From an uncultured Christensenellaceae bacterium (lineage in GTDB: Bacteria > Bacillota > Clostridia > Christensenellales > Aristaeellaceae), in NCBI GenBank assembly GCA_905236495.1, contig CAJOPV010000073.1, forward strand, positions 1-7,661: a DNA stretch of 7,661 bases, in the 5' to 3' direction. Below are positions 1 through 6,869 of this stretch, in pieces. Every line of letters starts with the position of its first letter. Positions within the stretch are counted from its first letter, which is position 1. Below the pieces are notes generated by a model that worked only from the letters and a program-made list of their open reading frames with translations, searched no databases and had not been told where the DNA came from. The translations under genes were made by a program, and so were the position numbers.

Positions 1-1
1 C

Positions 2-760
2 ATGGTGAACGAGCAGCTCAAGCAGCAGGTGATGGAGGATATCGTGCTGCTGTGGCTGATCGGGGTAAAGATCGTGCTGGTGCACGGGGGCGGCCCGGAA
101 ATCACGGAGCTGATGGACAGGCTGGGGAAAAAGCCCGAGTTTGTGGACGGCCTCCGGGTGACGGACAAGGAAACGGTGGATATCGTGCAGATGGTGCTGG
201 CGGGAAAGGTGAATAAAACGCTGGTGAACCTGCTGGAAATGAAGGGCGGCAAGGCCATCGGTCTATCCGGCATGGATGGGCGGCTGATCGAGGCGAAGAT
301 CAAGAATGAGCGGCTGGGCTATGTGGGGGAAATCACAAAAATCCACATAAAACCCGTTACCGATCTATTGAATAACGGCTACATCCCGGTGGTCTCCACC
401 GTGGGCTGCGATCGGGAGGGAAACGCCTACAATATCAACGGCGATACTGCCGCCGCCCATATCGCCGGGGCCCTGAACGCAGAAAGGCTGATCCTTATGA
501 CGGATATCGCCGGCATTCTGCGGGATAAAAACGACCCCGCCACCCTGATCCCCGAAATGACGCTGCAGGAGGCCCACGCCCTGTATGAGTCCGGGATCAT
601 CTCCGGCGGCATGATCCCCAAGGTGGATTGCTGCCTGACGGCGATCCGCGCCGGGGTGAAAAACGCGGTGATCATGGACGGGCGGGTGCCCCACTCTATC
701 CTCATGGAGCTGCTCACCAACGAAGGCGCGGGCACCTGGATCAGGGGGGAACAGAAATGA
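2..760 (+). CDS. argB: Acetylglutamate kinase, 3' part (N-terminus outside window)
   Basis: ArgB phosphorylates N-acetyl-L-glutamate with ATP, the second step of the acetylated route to ornithine and arginine, in the cytoplasm. The visible 252 residues carry the amino-acid-kinase fold signatures, numbered from the first visible Met: HGGGPEI (28-34), the NINGDTAAAHIAGAL segment (144-158), MTDIAGIL (166-173) and SGGMIPK (201-207), whose Lys is the expected ATP-site residue. The first visible residues, MVNEQLKQQVMEDIVLL, match the stretch that in full-length ArgB follows the N-terminal K-x-GG-N-A segment. The apparent ATG is therefore internal, and roughly 35-45 N-terminal residues lie before the window. 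The TGA stop overlaps the argD start by 4 bp (ATGA), indicating translational coupling in one operon. The arginine feedback N-terminal helix, if present, cannot be assessed because the 5' end is missing. Confidence 0.96.
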   Translation: MVNEQLKQQVMEDIVLLWLIGVKIVLVHGGGPEITELMDRLGKKPEFVDGLRVTDKETVDIVQMVLAGKVNKTLVNLLEMKGGKAIGLSGMDGRLIEAKIKNERLGYVGEITKIHIKPVTDLLNNGYIPVVSTVGCDREGNAYNINGDTAAAHIAGALNAERLILMTDIAGILRDKNDPATLIPEMTLQEAHALYESGIISGGMIPKVDCCLTAIRAGVKNAVIMDGRVPHSILMELLTNEGAGTWIRGEQK

Positions 761-1920
761 CGATCAGGGAAATGGACCGGGCTTACGTGGCCCATACCTA
801 TAACCGCTTCCCGGTGGAGATCGTGTCCGGGCAGGGGTCTGTGGTGCGGGACAGCCAGGGGAAGGAGTACATCGACCTGGGAAGCGGCATCGCCGTCACC
901 TCCTTTGGCATCGGGGACGCGGAATGGAAGCGGGCAGTCACGGAGCAATTGGATCAGGTGCAGCATACCTCCAACTTGTATTACACCGCGCCCTGCGCCA
1001 AGCTGGCCCAAATGCTGTGCCAGCGCACGGGGATGAAGAAGGTGTTTTTCTCCAATTCCGGGGCGGAGAGCAACGAATGCGCCATCAAGGCAGCCCGGAA
1101 GTATGCCGCCGATCAATACGGCCAGGAACGGTTCACCATCATTACCCTGAAAAACAGCTTTCACGGCAGAACGCTGACTACTTTGGCAGCTACGGGGCAA
1201 ACGCATTACCATGAGCTGTTCCAGCCCCTGACCCCCGGGTTCGTCCACGCGGAAGCCAATGACCTTGCAAAGTTGACCGCCCTGACGGAGCAGTACCCCA
1301 CTGCGGGCATCCTGATCGAGTGCGTGCAGGGGGAAGGCGGGGTGATCCCCCTGGATGCGGCCTATGTAAAGGGCGTTGAAAAGCTGTGCCGGGAGAAGGA
1401 TATCCTGCTGATGGTGGATGAGGTGCAGACCGGCAACGGGCGCACGGGGGAATTGTACGCCTACATGCATTACGGCGTGCAGCCCGATATCGTATCCACA
1501 GCCAAGGGCCTGGCAGGGGGCTTGCCCCTGGGGGCCACGCTGCTGGGGGAAAAGGTGGAAAACACGCTGGGTTTCGGCGATCACGGCTCCACCTTCGGGG
1601 GCAATCCCGTCAGCTGCGCCGGGGCGGTGAGCGTGCTTTCCCGCATCGACGAAAAATTGCTTTCGGAGGTCCGGGAAAAGAGCCGGTATCTGTTCGCCGC
1701 TTTTCAGGGCGCTCCGGGCGTCCGGGCCGTCACGGGCCTGGGGCTGATGATCGGCTTGCAGACGGAAAAGAACGCCGGGGAGGTGGTGGCGGCCTGCCGG
1801 GAACAGGGCGTTTTGTGCCTGACCGCCAAGGAAAAGGTGCGCCTCCTGCCCGCGCTGAATATTCCCATGCCGCTGCTTCAAAAAGCCGCTCAGGTGATCC
1901 TGGGTGTCTGCGCGGAATAA
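757..1920 (+). CDS. argD: Acetylornithine aminotransferase
   Basis: This PLP-dependent class-III aminotransferase converts N-acetylglutamate 5-semialdehyde and glutamate to N-acetylornithine and 2-oxoglutarate; many family members also act in lysine synthesis on succinyl-diaminopimelate. The start is the ATG at 757, in the ATGA overlap with argB, preceded by AGGGGGGA at 743-750. An upstream in-frame ATG at 628 lies inside argB and is not used. The 387 residues are close to the usual ArgD length. Visible signatures are FSNSGAESNE (98-107, phosphate-binding region), FHGRT (135-139), VDEVQTGNGRTG starting near residue 220 with the PLP-ring Asp at 221, and STAKGLAGGLPLGA with the Schiff-base Lys at 250. 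Distinguishing ArgD from ornithine aminotransferase or GABA transaminase rests on length, these motifs and the argB neighbour. No arginine operator was recognised. Confidence 0.95.
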   Translation: MTIREMDRAYVAHTYNRFPVEIVSGQGSVVRDSQGKEYIDLGSGIAVTSFGIGDAEWKRAVTEQLDQVQHTSNLYYTAPCAKLAQMLCQRTGMKKVFFSNSGAESNECAIKAARKYAADQYGQERFTIITLKNSFHGRTLTTLAATGQTHYHELFQPLTPGFVHAEANDLAKLTALTEQYPTAGILIECVQGEGGVIPLDAAYVKGVEKLCREKDILLMVDEVQTGNGRTGELYAYMHYGVQPDIVSTAKGLAGGLPLGATLLGEKVENTLGFGDHGSTFGGNPVSCAGAVSVLSRIDEKLLSEVREKSRYLFAAFQGAPGVRAVTGLGLMIGLQTEKNAGEVVAACREQGVLCLTAKEKVRLLPALNIPMPLLQKAAQVILGVCAE

Positions 1921-1932
1921 GCGAAAAAATCT

Positions 1933-1966
1933 GCCCCGTATTTCCTGTTTTGCGGAAATGCGGGGC
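1933..1966 (+). terminator. Hairpin after argD, likely terminator
   Basis: A 13-bp stem (1933-1945 pairing with 1954-1966, including one G-U wobble) closes an 8-nt loop and begins 12 bp after the argD stop. It is followed by TTGTGTT, a poor but T-enriched tail. An A-run at 1924-1929 precedes it. Stem length and GC-rich base support intrinsic termination of the argBD operon, but the weak U-tract means read-through into the next gene is possible. The 3' arm also lies inside the promoter of the following gene. Confidence 0.65.
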
Positions 1967-1978
1967 TTGTGTTATGAT
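1950..1978 (+). promoter_or_regulatory. Sigma-A-type promoter for the AlaX gene
   Basis: TATGAT at 1973-1978 matches the -10 consensus at five of six positions and carries the extended -10 TG at 1970-1971. At 17-bp spacing, TTGCGG (1950-1955) is a weak -35, matching only its TTG. A start near 1985 would leave a leader of about 20 nt before the ATG at 2007. The promoter overlaps the loop and 3' arm of the preceding hairpin, so termination of argBD and initiation of the next gene share DNA. Confidence 0.6.
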
Positions 1979-2006
1979 GGATGCAGCATGCATGAGGAGG
2001 CGGCGT

Positions 2007-3209
2007 ATGGAGACCCACCGGCTGTATTATGAGGACGCATACCTGACATCGTTTGACGCCCGGGTGACGGAGGTTCGGGAAGGGGGCTGGATCGCCCTGG
2101 ACCGCTCCGCGTTTTACCCCACCTCCGGGGGTCAGCCCTACGATACGGGGCGGCTTGCCTGGGACGGCGGGGAAACCCGGGTCATAGATGTGGAAGCGGA
2201 AAACGGCGTGGTGTGGCACCGCACGGAGCAAGCGGCGCCCCTGGGCGCTTCGGTGCGGGGGGAGATCGACTGGGACAGGCGGCTGGATCACATGCAGCAG
2301 CACGCCGGGGATCACATGCTGGCGGGGGCGGCCTGGCAGCTGTTCGGCGGGGTCACCATCGGCCTTCACCTGGGCCGGGCGGACAGCACCATCGACCTGG
2401 ATATGCCGGAGGGCCGCACCCACCTGACAGCGGATGAAACGGAGGCGCTGGAAACGCTGGTGAACCGGCGGGTGATGGCGGATGACCCCATCCGCTGCTG
2501 GTTCCCCACGGGCGCCGAGCTTGCCGCGCTGCCCCTGCGGAAAAAGCCCACCGTGGAGCGCCACGTGCGGGTGGTGGCGATGGGGGATTACGAGATGGTG
2601 GCCTGCGGGGGCACCCATCCCCGCACCACCGGGCAGATCGGGCCCATCAAGATTGTATCCACCGGCCCGGCCCGAGGGAAAATGCGTTTGTGCTTTGTTG
2701 CGGGCATGCGGGCCTATCGGTATTTCCAGGCGGCGGCCCGGTGCGCCGAGGCGGTGGCGGCTCAGGTATCCGCGCCGCTGAATGACGCCCCTGCCGCCCT
2801 CGCCCGGGATAGAGAGGAGCAGCGAATTCAGTGCCGGGAGCTGGAGGAGCGGCTGCTTACCGCCGCGCTGGAGGCGCTGCGGGCCGGAAGGCAGGGGGAG
2901 CTTTATGCCGGGCATCTTCCTTACGCGGACCCGGCGCTGCTCTTGCGGGCGGCGGGAGAACTGACAAAGGAGGGCAAGGCCGCGGCGCTCCTGTCCTGCC
3001 CCGGGAAGGCAGGATGTTCGCTGGTGTTCGCCCGGGGGAAGGATGCGGAGGCGGATATGGCGGCGCTGCTGCGATCCTCCGGCGCTCGGGGCGGCGGCAA
3101 GCCCGATATGGCTCAGGGCAGCGCCCCGGACGGGGAGGCATTGGAGAAGGCGATTGCAGCGTTTATTCGGGGGGTTCCTCCCCGGACCCATCCCGCGGAA
3201 CAAATATGA
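2007..3209 (+). CDS. Alanyl-tRNA editing protein, long AlaX form with DHHA1 domain
   Basis: This is a trans-editing hydrolase that deacylates mischarged Ser- or Gly-tRNA-Ala, acting in the cytoplasm as a free version of the AlaRS editing domain. The start is the ATG at 2007, preceded 6 nt upstream by GAGGAGG (1994-2000); the frame is open upstream but lacks a comparable site. The 400 residues show FYPTSGGQPYDTG (37-49), typical of the AlaRS/AlaX barrel. They also show HMQQHAGDH (95-103), holding the HxxxH zinc pair H99/H103, and CGGTH (200-204), holding the second pair C200/H204. The region after about 265 contains an Arg/Glu-rich likely coiled coil, and GGGKPDMAQG (362-371) is the C-terminal DHHA1 signature. 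All four zinc ligands are present, so the enzyme is probably active. The length and DHHA1 domain separate it from short AlaX proteins. It has its own promoter and a downstream terminator, suggesting a monocistronic unit. Its exact substrate preference cannot be read from sequence. Confidence 0.92.
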   Translation: METHRLYYEDAYLTSFDARVTEVREGGWIALDRSAFYPTSGGQPYDTGRLAWDGGETRVIDVEAENGVVWHRTEQAAPLGASVRGEIDWDRRLDHMQQHAGDHMLAGAAWQLFGGVTIGLHLGRADSTIDLDMPEGRTHLTADETEALETLVNRRVMADDPIRCWFPTGAELAALPLRKKPTVERHVRVVAMGDYEMVACGGTHPRTTGQIGPIKIVSTGPARGKMRLCFVAGMRAYRYFQAAARCAEAVAAQVSAPLNDAPAALARDREEQRIQCRELEERLLTAALEALRAGRQGELYAGHLPYADPALLLRAAGELTKEGKAAALLSCPGKAGCSLVFARGKDAEADMAALLRSSGARGGGKPDMAQGSAPDGEALEKAIAAFIRGVPPRTHPAEQI

Positions 3210-3234
3210 CGCGGAAAACAAAGCGTGCGCCGCA

Positions 3235-3265
3235 AAGCCCAGAGGCCGCGGAAGCCTCTGGGCTT
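3235..3265. terminator. Shared bidirectional hairpin between convergent genes
   Basis: A perfect 12-bp inverted repeat (3235-3246 with 3254-3265) encloses a 7-nt loop. It lies between the end of the AlaX gene (3209) and the end of the minus-strand kinase/GNAT gene (3264), and its base overlaps the last two bases of the latter's TAA stop. On the plus strand it is followed by TTATTCT; on the minus strand the run is only TTT, mostly within the stem base. Position and perfect GC-rich pairing support termination in both directions. Confidence 0.8.
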
Positions 3266-4238
3266 ATTCTACCGTAAATTCCGTCCATTCGATGTGGTTA
3301 TACTGCATCACGTCATCGGCCTTTTTCATGCCCAGCTTTTCATAGAAGGGGACGGCGTTTTCGTTGGCAACGAGATAGACGGCGATATCCTTTTCCCCGC
3401 CTGCCAGACAGTGGGCGGTCCGCATGAGGCGTTTGCCGATGCCCAGGCGCTGATACCGGCGATCCACGCCCAGATCGGTGACATACAGCCAGTAGGCAAA
3501 ATCCGTCAGGCCCAGCAGCACGCCCACCACGTCGCCTGCTTCGTTCCGGGCGGTCAGGCTGAGGGAGGCGTTCGTCAAAAGCTTGGGGATGCGCTGCTCA
3601 AACCGCTCCCTGGGGTACTGGGAGCCCAGGTCGGTGCGCCTGAGAAAATCGATATACTGATCCGGGGTCAAACGCTCCTGCCGGATCGTGACGGCCCGGC
3701 CCGGTTCGTGGGCTTTCAGATAATCCTCAAACTCCGGGGTACGGGACCAATATTTCACGCCCCAGTTTTCAAAGCTCCATTCCTCCATATAGGCGTTGCA
3801 TTCATAATCGATATAGAAAAGCAGACCGTCCTTCGCAACGAAATTGGTGGGGAAATAATCGATGTTCAGCCCCGCCGCCTTTGCCTGGGCCGCCATCAAG
3901 CGCACCTGGGGCAGATACTGCGTCACCGGCAGGCCGTCCCTGATCAGTTCAAAGACGGTGGGCCCCTCCACATAGTCCTTCACGATACGCTCCGCCTGCA
4001 CGTCTATATCGATCAGGGCCGGGATGCGGATGCCCGCCTGAAGCAGGCGCTGGTAATCCCGCTGCTCCGCCTGGATTTTGTTGCCGAAGGCATAATAATC
4101 GCAGGGCTCGTGATGGATCTGCTTGAGCACGCATTGCCGCCCGTCCCGCTCCGCCAGGTAGCTGTAACCGCTCTTGCCGTGACCCAGCAGACGGAGGAGG
4201 CTGTATTCTTTTCCGCTGACCGTCGTTTTTTCCGTCAT
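3264..4238 (-). CDS. Kinase-like domain fused to GNAT acetyltransferase
   Basis: A 324-residue predicted soluble protein with two catalytic-looking domains. Residues 1 to about 178 resemble the protein-kinase/aminoglycoside-phosphotransferase fold: a glycine loop GHGKSG (19-24), VLK with candidate ATP Lys 39, a catalytic-loop equivalent NIDYFPTN (D127, N132; Asn replaces the usual His) and IDYE with metal-binding Asp 144 in place of DFG. Residues from about 182 to 324 form a GNAT domain, with the acetyl-CoA loop QRLGIG (263-268) and ANENAVPFYEKLGM (291-304) as in the family's C-terminal part. The start is the ATG at 4238, preceded by GGAGGAAGG and overlapping the upstream gene's stop by 4 bp (ATGA), so the pair is probably translationally coupled. 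Key residues of both domains are kept, so both may be active. The substrates are unknown; a protein, small molecule or antibiotic are all possible. The domain calls come from motifs, not a search. Confidence 0.82.
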   Translation of the reverse strand: MTEKTTVSGKEYSLLRLLGHGKSGYSYLAERDGRQCVLKQIHHEPCDYYAFGNKIQAEQRDYQRLLQAGIRIPALIDIDVQAERIVKDYVEGPTVFELIRDGLPVTQYLPQVRLMAAQAKAAGLNIDYFPTNFVAKDGLLFYIDYECNAYMEEWSFENWGVKYWSRTPEFEDYLKAHEPGRAVTIRQERLTPDQYIDFLRRTDLGSQYPRERFEQRIPKLLTNASLSLTARNEAGDVVGVLLGLTDFAYWLYVTDLGVDRRYQRLGIGKRLMRTAHCLAGGEKDIAVYLVANENAVPFYEKLGMKKADDVMQYNHIEWTEFTVE

Positions 4239-4462
4239 TTCTGCCCTTCCTCCATGGTGTCGGCGTGGATATCGAAGGCGGCGGAGAAGCGCAGCGGCGC
4301 GTCGTTCTCCTTGAGAGAGAGCACCTGCTCCCGCGTCAGGGCGGTGCCGGTGCCCTGGCAGGCGTAGCAGCGATACAGGCATTCCGGGCACACGCAGGCG
4401 TTATCCTTTTCCGAATGCACCATCCAGGTTTCTTCCTCGCAGTGGGGGCAATGGCAGCGCAT
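4235..4462 (-). CDS. Small cysteine-rich, probable zinc-binding protein
   Basis: A 75-residue protein of unrecognised family. Eight cysteines fall in the first 35 residues, in a repeated pattern: CHCPHC (3-8) and CVCPEC (23-28), each CxCPxC, followed by CYACQGTG (32-39), a CxxCxGxG motif like those in DnaJ zinc fingers. This suggests one or two zinc-ribbon sites. The C-terminal half (about 40-75) is acidic and lacks cysteines. The start is the ATG at 4462, set by GAGGTGA on the minus strand (4474-4468) with 5-nt spacing; the longer open frame upstream crosses the promoter and is not used. Its TGA overlaps the next gene's ATG by 4 bp, so it is first in a two-gene operon with the kinase-like/GNAT fusion. 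It might present or sense a substrate for that protein, but this is inference from linkage only. Confidence 0.78.
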   Translation of the reverse strand: MRCHCPHCEEETWMVHSEKDNACVCPECLYRCYACQGTGTALTREQVLSLKENDAPLRFSAAFDIHADTMEEGQK

Positions 4463-4484
4463 GTTAGTCACCTCGCTTGCAGTC

Positions 4485-4513
4485 AGTATAGCATTTTTTC
4501 CGATGCCTGTAAA
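4485..4513 (-). promoter_or_regulatory. Sigma-A promoter for the Cys-rich/kinase-GNAT operon
   Basis: Read on the minus strand, TTTACA (4513-4508) and TATACT (4490-4485) are separated by exactly 17 bp; each matches its consensus at five of six positions. The expected start near 4478 gives a leader of about 15 nt holding the ribosome binding site of the gene starting at 4462. It stands back to back with the plus-strand promoter at 4528-4556. Confidence 0.8.
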
Positions 4514-4527
4514 CGGGCGGCAGAGCA

Positions 4528-4556
4528 TTGCCTTTTTTACGGGAATCAAGTATAAT
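4528..4556 (+). promoter_or_regulatory. Sigma-A promoter for the membrane glycosyltransferase-like operon
   Basis: TTGCCT (4528-4533, four of six) and a perfect TATAAT (4551-4556) are separated by 17 bp. The predicted transcription start near 4563 falls downstream of the first in-frame ATG (4559), which supports the later start at 4589. Only 14 bp separate it from the -35 of the divergent promoter, so RNA polymerase binding at the two may interfere. Confidence 0.78.
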
Positions 4557-4577
4557 ACATGTATTCACCGTTTCCAT

Positions 4578-4582
4578 GGAGG
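4578..4582 (+). promoter_or_regulatory. Ribosome binding site that sets the start at 4589
   Basis: GGAGG ends 6 nt before the ATG at 4589, the normal spacing. The in-frame ATG at 4583 directly abuts it and the one at 4559 precedes the predicted transcription start, so both are poor candidates. Confidence 0.72.
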
Positions 4583-4588
4583 ATGGGT

Positions 4589-6622
4589 ATGCTGGGCGTT
4601 TTGTATTTTCTGTTTTATGTGGCCTGCGGGCTTTTGACGGTGCGCTTCCTGCTGCCGGGGAAATCCCCGGTGGTGCGCGTTTGGCTGGGGATTGCTTTGG
4701 GGGCGGCGCTGATGATGTGGCTGCCCGCTTTGTGCGCGTTTTTCTGGCGGTTTTCGGTGAAGGCCCATATCGTCGCCCTGGCGCCCCTCGCGGTGTTGAC
4801 GGGGCTTGCCTGGCTTTGCCGGGATAAGCGGGAAGCGAAGGGCATGACGGAGGAGGATCATCGGCTTTGCCGGGTGCTTTTGTTTGTGGCGCTGCCGCTG
4901 ACGGTGATCGGCTGCTTTTTGCAGTGGACCCACGTGCTTGCCCCTGCCGCCGACGGCTCATTGCACGTAGGGCAGAGCACCTACGGCGATCTGCCGCTGC
5001 ATCTCGCCATCGCCTCCGGGGCCCGGGACGCGGCGTTTCCCCTGGATTACAGCATCCTGCCGGGAGAGCGGCTTTCCTATCCCTTCCTTGTGGATACCTG
5101 GGCCGCCAGCTTCATGGTGCTGGGGGGGACCCTGCGCTTTGCCATGGTGCTGACCGGCATGGTGCTGACGGCCTTGACCTTTTCGGGCTACTGCATCCTG
5201 GCCTGCCGGATGGCGGACAGCAAAAAGGGCGGGGCCATCGCGGCGCTGCTGTTTTTCCTGAACGGGGGATTGGGCTTTTTGTACCTGGTGGATATGCAGG
5301 GCGCCGTATTGGGCAGCGCGGGCAATAACGAATTGCAAAGCGTCAGCGGGCTGTGGAGCCGCATCCAGGCGGTGCTGAACGGCTGGTACCAGACCCCCGC
5401 CAACCACGCGGAATTTACCACTTATAACTTAAGATGGAGCAACGTGATCGCGGACATGATGGTGCCCCAGCGCACCACCCTGGCGGGCTGGGCCCTGACG
5501 GTCCCCTGCCTGTATCTGCTTTACGACGCCCTGAGGCCCGATGCGTCCTGGGGGCTGCATTTTGAGCAGGCCTCGGACGGGCCCGTGGCGGTGTTCCGCC
5601 GCCGGGAGCTGAATGCCCGGCAGGCCGTGGTGCTGGGCGTGTGGGCGGGCATGCTGCCCATGGTGAACACCCATTGCTTCCTGGCCCTGGGGCTGTGCAG
5701 CGCAGGGTGGATGGCCTTCGATCTGATCCGCAGCCGCCGTCAGCGGGGACGGGCCCTTGGGTTCTGGGCCCTGTACGGGGGCCTGGCGGTGCTTTTTGCC
5801 GCGCCGCAATTGTATGAATGGACCTTCAGCCAGGCGGTGGGGAACGAAAGCTTCCTGAAATTCCAGTTCAACTGGGTCAACGGGGCCCAGGGCATGCTGG
5901 ACGGGTATCTGTGGTTTTATATCAAGAATATCGGGCTGCCCTTTATCCTGATCCTGCTTTCTTTGCTGGAAAAGAATGAAAAACGCCGCTTCATCGCCTC
6001 CGGGGCCTTCGTGATCTATCTGCTGGCGGAGTTCATTCAGTTCCAGCCCAATGTTTACGATAACAACAAGCTGTTTTATATCTGGTACATGCTCTGCGCC
6101 GTGCTGGCGGCGGATTACGGGCTGGAGCTGCTGGGCAGGCTTCGGGGTCTGCGGGCAAAGCCCGTGATCGCCGTCATGGCCTGCGTCGCCTGCTTTGCCA
6201 CGGGCGCTTTGGCGGTGGCCCGGGAATGCAAGAGCGATTACCAGATGTTTTCCAGGGGGGATACGGAGGCGGCGGCCTGGGTGGAAAACCATACGGAGCA
6301 GGACGCCCTCTTCCTCACCGGCACCCAGCATATCAACCTGGTATCCAGCCTGGCGGGGCGCAGGATCGTCTGCGGCCCGGACCTGTGGCTGTACTATCAC
6401 GGCTACAGCACCGGGGAAAGAAACCGGGATATTTCCGCCTTTTACGCCGATCCCGCCGGACATATGGACGTGCTGGACAAGTACGGGGTGCAATACATCC
6501 TGGTGACGGGGCATGAGCGCTATCATTATACCCTCAATGAAAGCGCCCTGAACGGGCTGTTTACCCTGGTATATGATCGGGACGGCATCAGGATCTATCG
6601 GGTGGAGGCGGAAAATGGTTGA
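4589..6622 (+). CDS. Polytopic membrane protein, GT-C glycosyltransferase-like
   Basis: A 677-residue integral membrane protein with many hydrophobic segments (for example about 1-22, 31-52, 60-77, 95-112, 345-372, 392-406, 448-460, 470-485, 497-510, 524-543) and a C-terminal soluble region from about 550. After the first few helices, residues 131-139 read TYGDLPLHL. An Asp/His-bearing first large extracytoplasmic loop is typical of GT-C enzymes that use polyprenyl-phosphate sugars, making D134 a candidate catalytic residue. Another distinctive motif is QPNVYDNNKLFYIWY (486-500) before a late helix. The C-terminal part (about 555-672) is the compact alpha/beta tail that multispanning glycosyltransferases and YfhO-like proteins often carry. 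It is the first gene of an operon whose last gene encodes GtrA, which fits surface glycan work. The donor and acceptor are unknown; a non-enzymatic membrane role cannot be excluded. The start choice is explained at the RBS entry. The stop overlaps the next gene by 8 bp. Confidence 0.75.
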   Translation: MLGVLYFLFYVACGLLTVRFLLPGKSPVVRVWLGIALGAALMMWLPALCAFFWRFSVKAHIVALAPLAVLTGLAWLCRDKREAKGMTEEDHRLCRVLLFVALPLTVIGCFLQWTHVLAPAADGSLHVGQSTYGDLPLHLAIASGARDAAFPLDYSILPGERLSYPFLVDTWAASFMVLGGTLRFAMVLTGMVLTALTFSGYCILACRMADSKKGGAIAALLFFLNGGLGFLYLVDMQGAVLGSAGNNELQSVSGLWSRIQAVLNGWYQTPANHAEFTTYNLRWSNVIADMMVPQRTTLAGWALTVPCLYLLYDALRPDASWGLHFEQASDGPVAVFRRRELNARQAVVLGVWAGMLPMVNTHCFLALGLCSAGWMAFDLIRSRRQRGRALGFWALYGGLAVLFAAPQLYEWTFSQAVGNESFLKFQFNWVNGAQGMLDGYLWFYIKNIGLPFILILLSLLEKNEKRRFIASGAFVIYLLAEFIQFQPNVYDNNKLFYIWYMLCAVLAADYGLELLGRLRGLRAKPVIAVMACVACFATGALAVARECKSDYQMFSRGDTEAAAWVENHTEQDALFLTGTQHINLVSSLAGRRIVCGPDLWLYYHGYSTGERNRDISAFYADPAGHMDVLDKYGVQYILVTGHERYHYTLNESALNGLFTLVYDRDGIRIYRVEAENG

Positions 6623-6869
6623 CCGCTTTCTGCGCTATTCCCTGGAGCGGAACAAGCCCATCCGGGTATTGTTTTCCGATACCATGAAGTATAAAAACAT
6701 CACCGTGGTGCTGATGGAAGGGAATCAGATCGCTTATCTCACCGCCGGGCGGAAGCGGCCTTTAACGACGGAAAGGGAAAACGTCCTCTCCGCCGCCTAT
6801 GCCCGGGGGGACGACGGGGATACCCTGCGGCACCTGATGCGGGAAATGGAAGGGAGAGAAGCGCCGTGA
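6615..6869 (+). CDS. Small soluble protein of unknown function in glycan operon
   Basis: An 84-residue protein with no signal peptide or membrane segment; no confident family name. The start is the ATG at 6615, inside the end of the upstream gene (8-bp overlap), preceded by GGAGG (6604-6608) with 6-nt spacing. The N-terminal part (about 1-60) alternates short hydrophobic strands, with IRVLFSD (20-26), ITVVLMEGNQIAYL (33-46... approximate) and RKRPLTTERENVL, suggesting a small beta barrel followed by a helix. The AAYARGDDGDTL segment near 61-72 and the charged helical tail look like conserved elements of a small clostridial protein type; this is from memory, not a search. A barrel of SH3/WYL-like kind is one possibility, without functional evidence. 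It overlaps gtrA by 4 bp (GTGA), so all three genes are coupled. Confidence 0.8.
   Translation: MVDRFLRYSLERNKPIRVLFSDTMKYKNITVVLMEGNQIAYLTAGRKRPLTTERENVLSAAYARGDDGDTLRHLMREMEGREAP

Noticed and set aside
427..1881. A 484-codon open frame on the minus strand opposite argB and argD
   Set aside because: It lies entirely opposite two clear enzyme genes, its translation resembles no protein family and is low-complexity (rich in Gly, Gln, His, Pro), a common artefact of high-GC codon use.
1890..3221. A 443-codon minus-strand frame opposite the AlaX gene
   Set aside because: Antisense shadow of a well-supported gene; it also crosses the argD terminator and the AlaX promoter, with no recognisable domain.
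3225..4367. A 380-codon plus-strand frame opposite the kinase/GNAT gene
   Set aside because: Shadow of the minus-strand gene, which has conserved kinase and GNAT motifs; the frame has no promoter and starts in the terminator hairpin region.
4559..4588. Upstream in-frame ATGs at 4559 and 4583 for the GT-C-like protein
   Set aside because: The first precedes the predicted transcription start and has no ribosome binding site; the second abuts GGAGG with no spacer. The ATG at 4589 is well spaced.
5429..6526. A 365-codon minus-strand frame opposite the GT-C-like gene
   Set aside because: No family resemblance, rich in Gln/Gly/His/Pro, and opposite a membrane protein with consistent helices.
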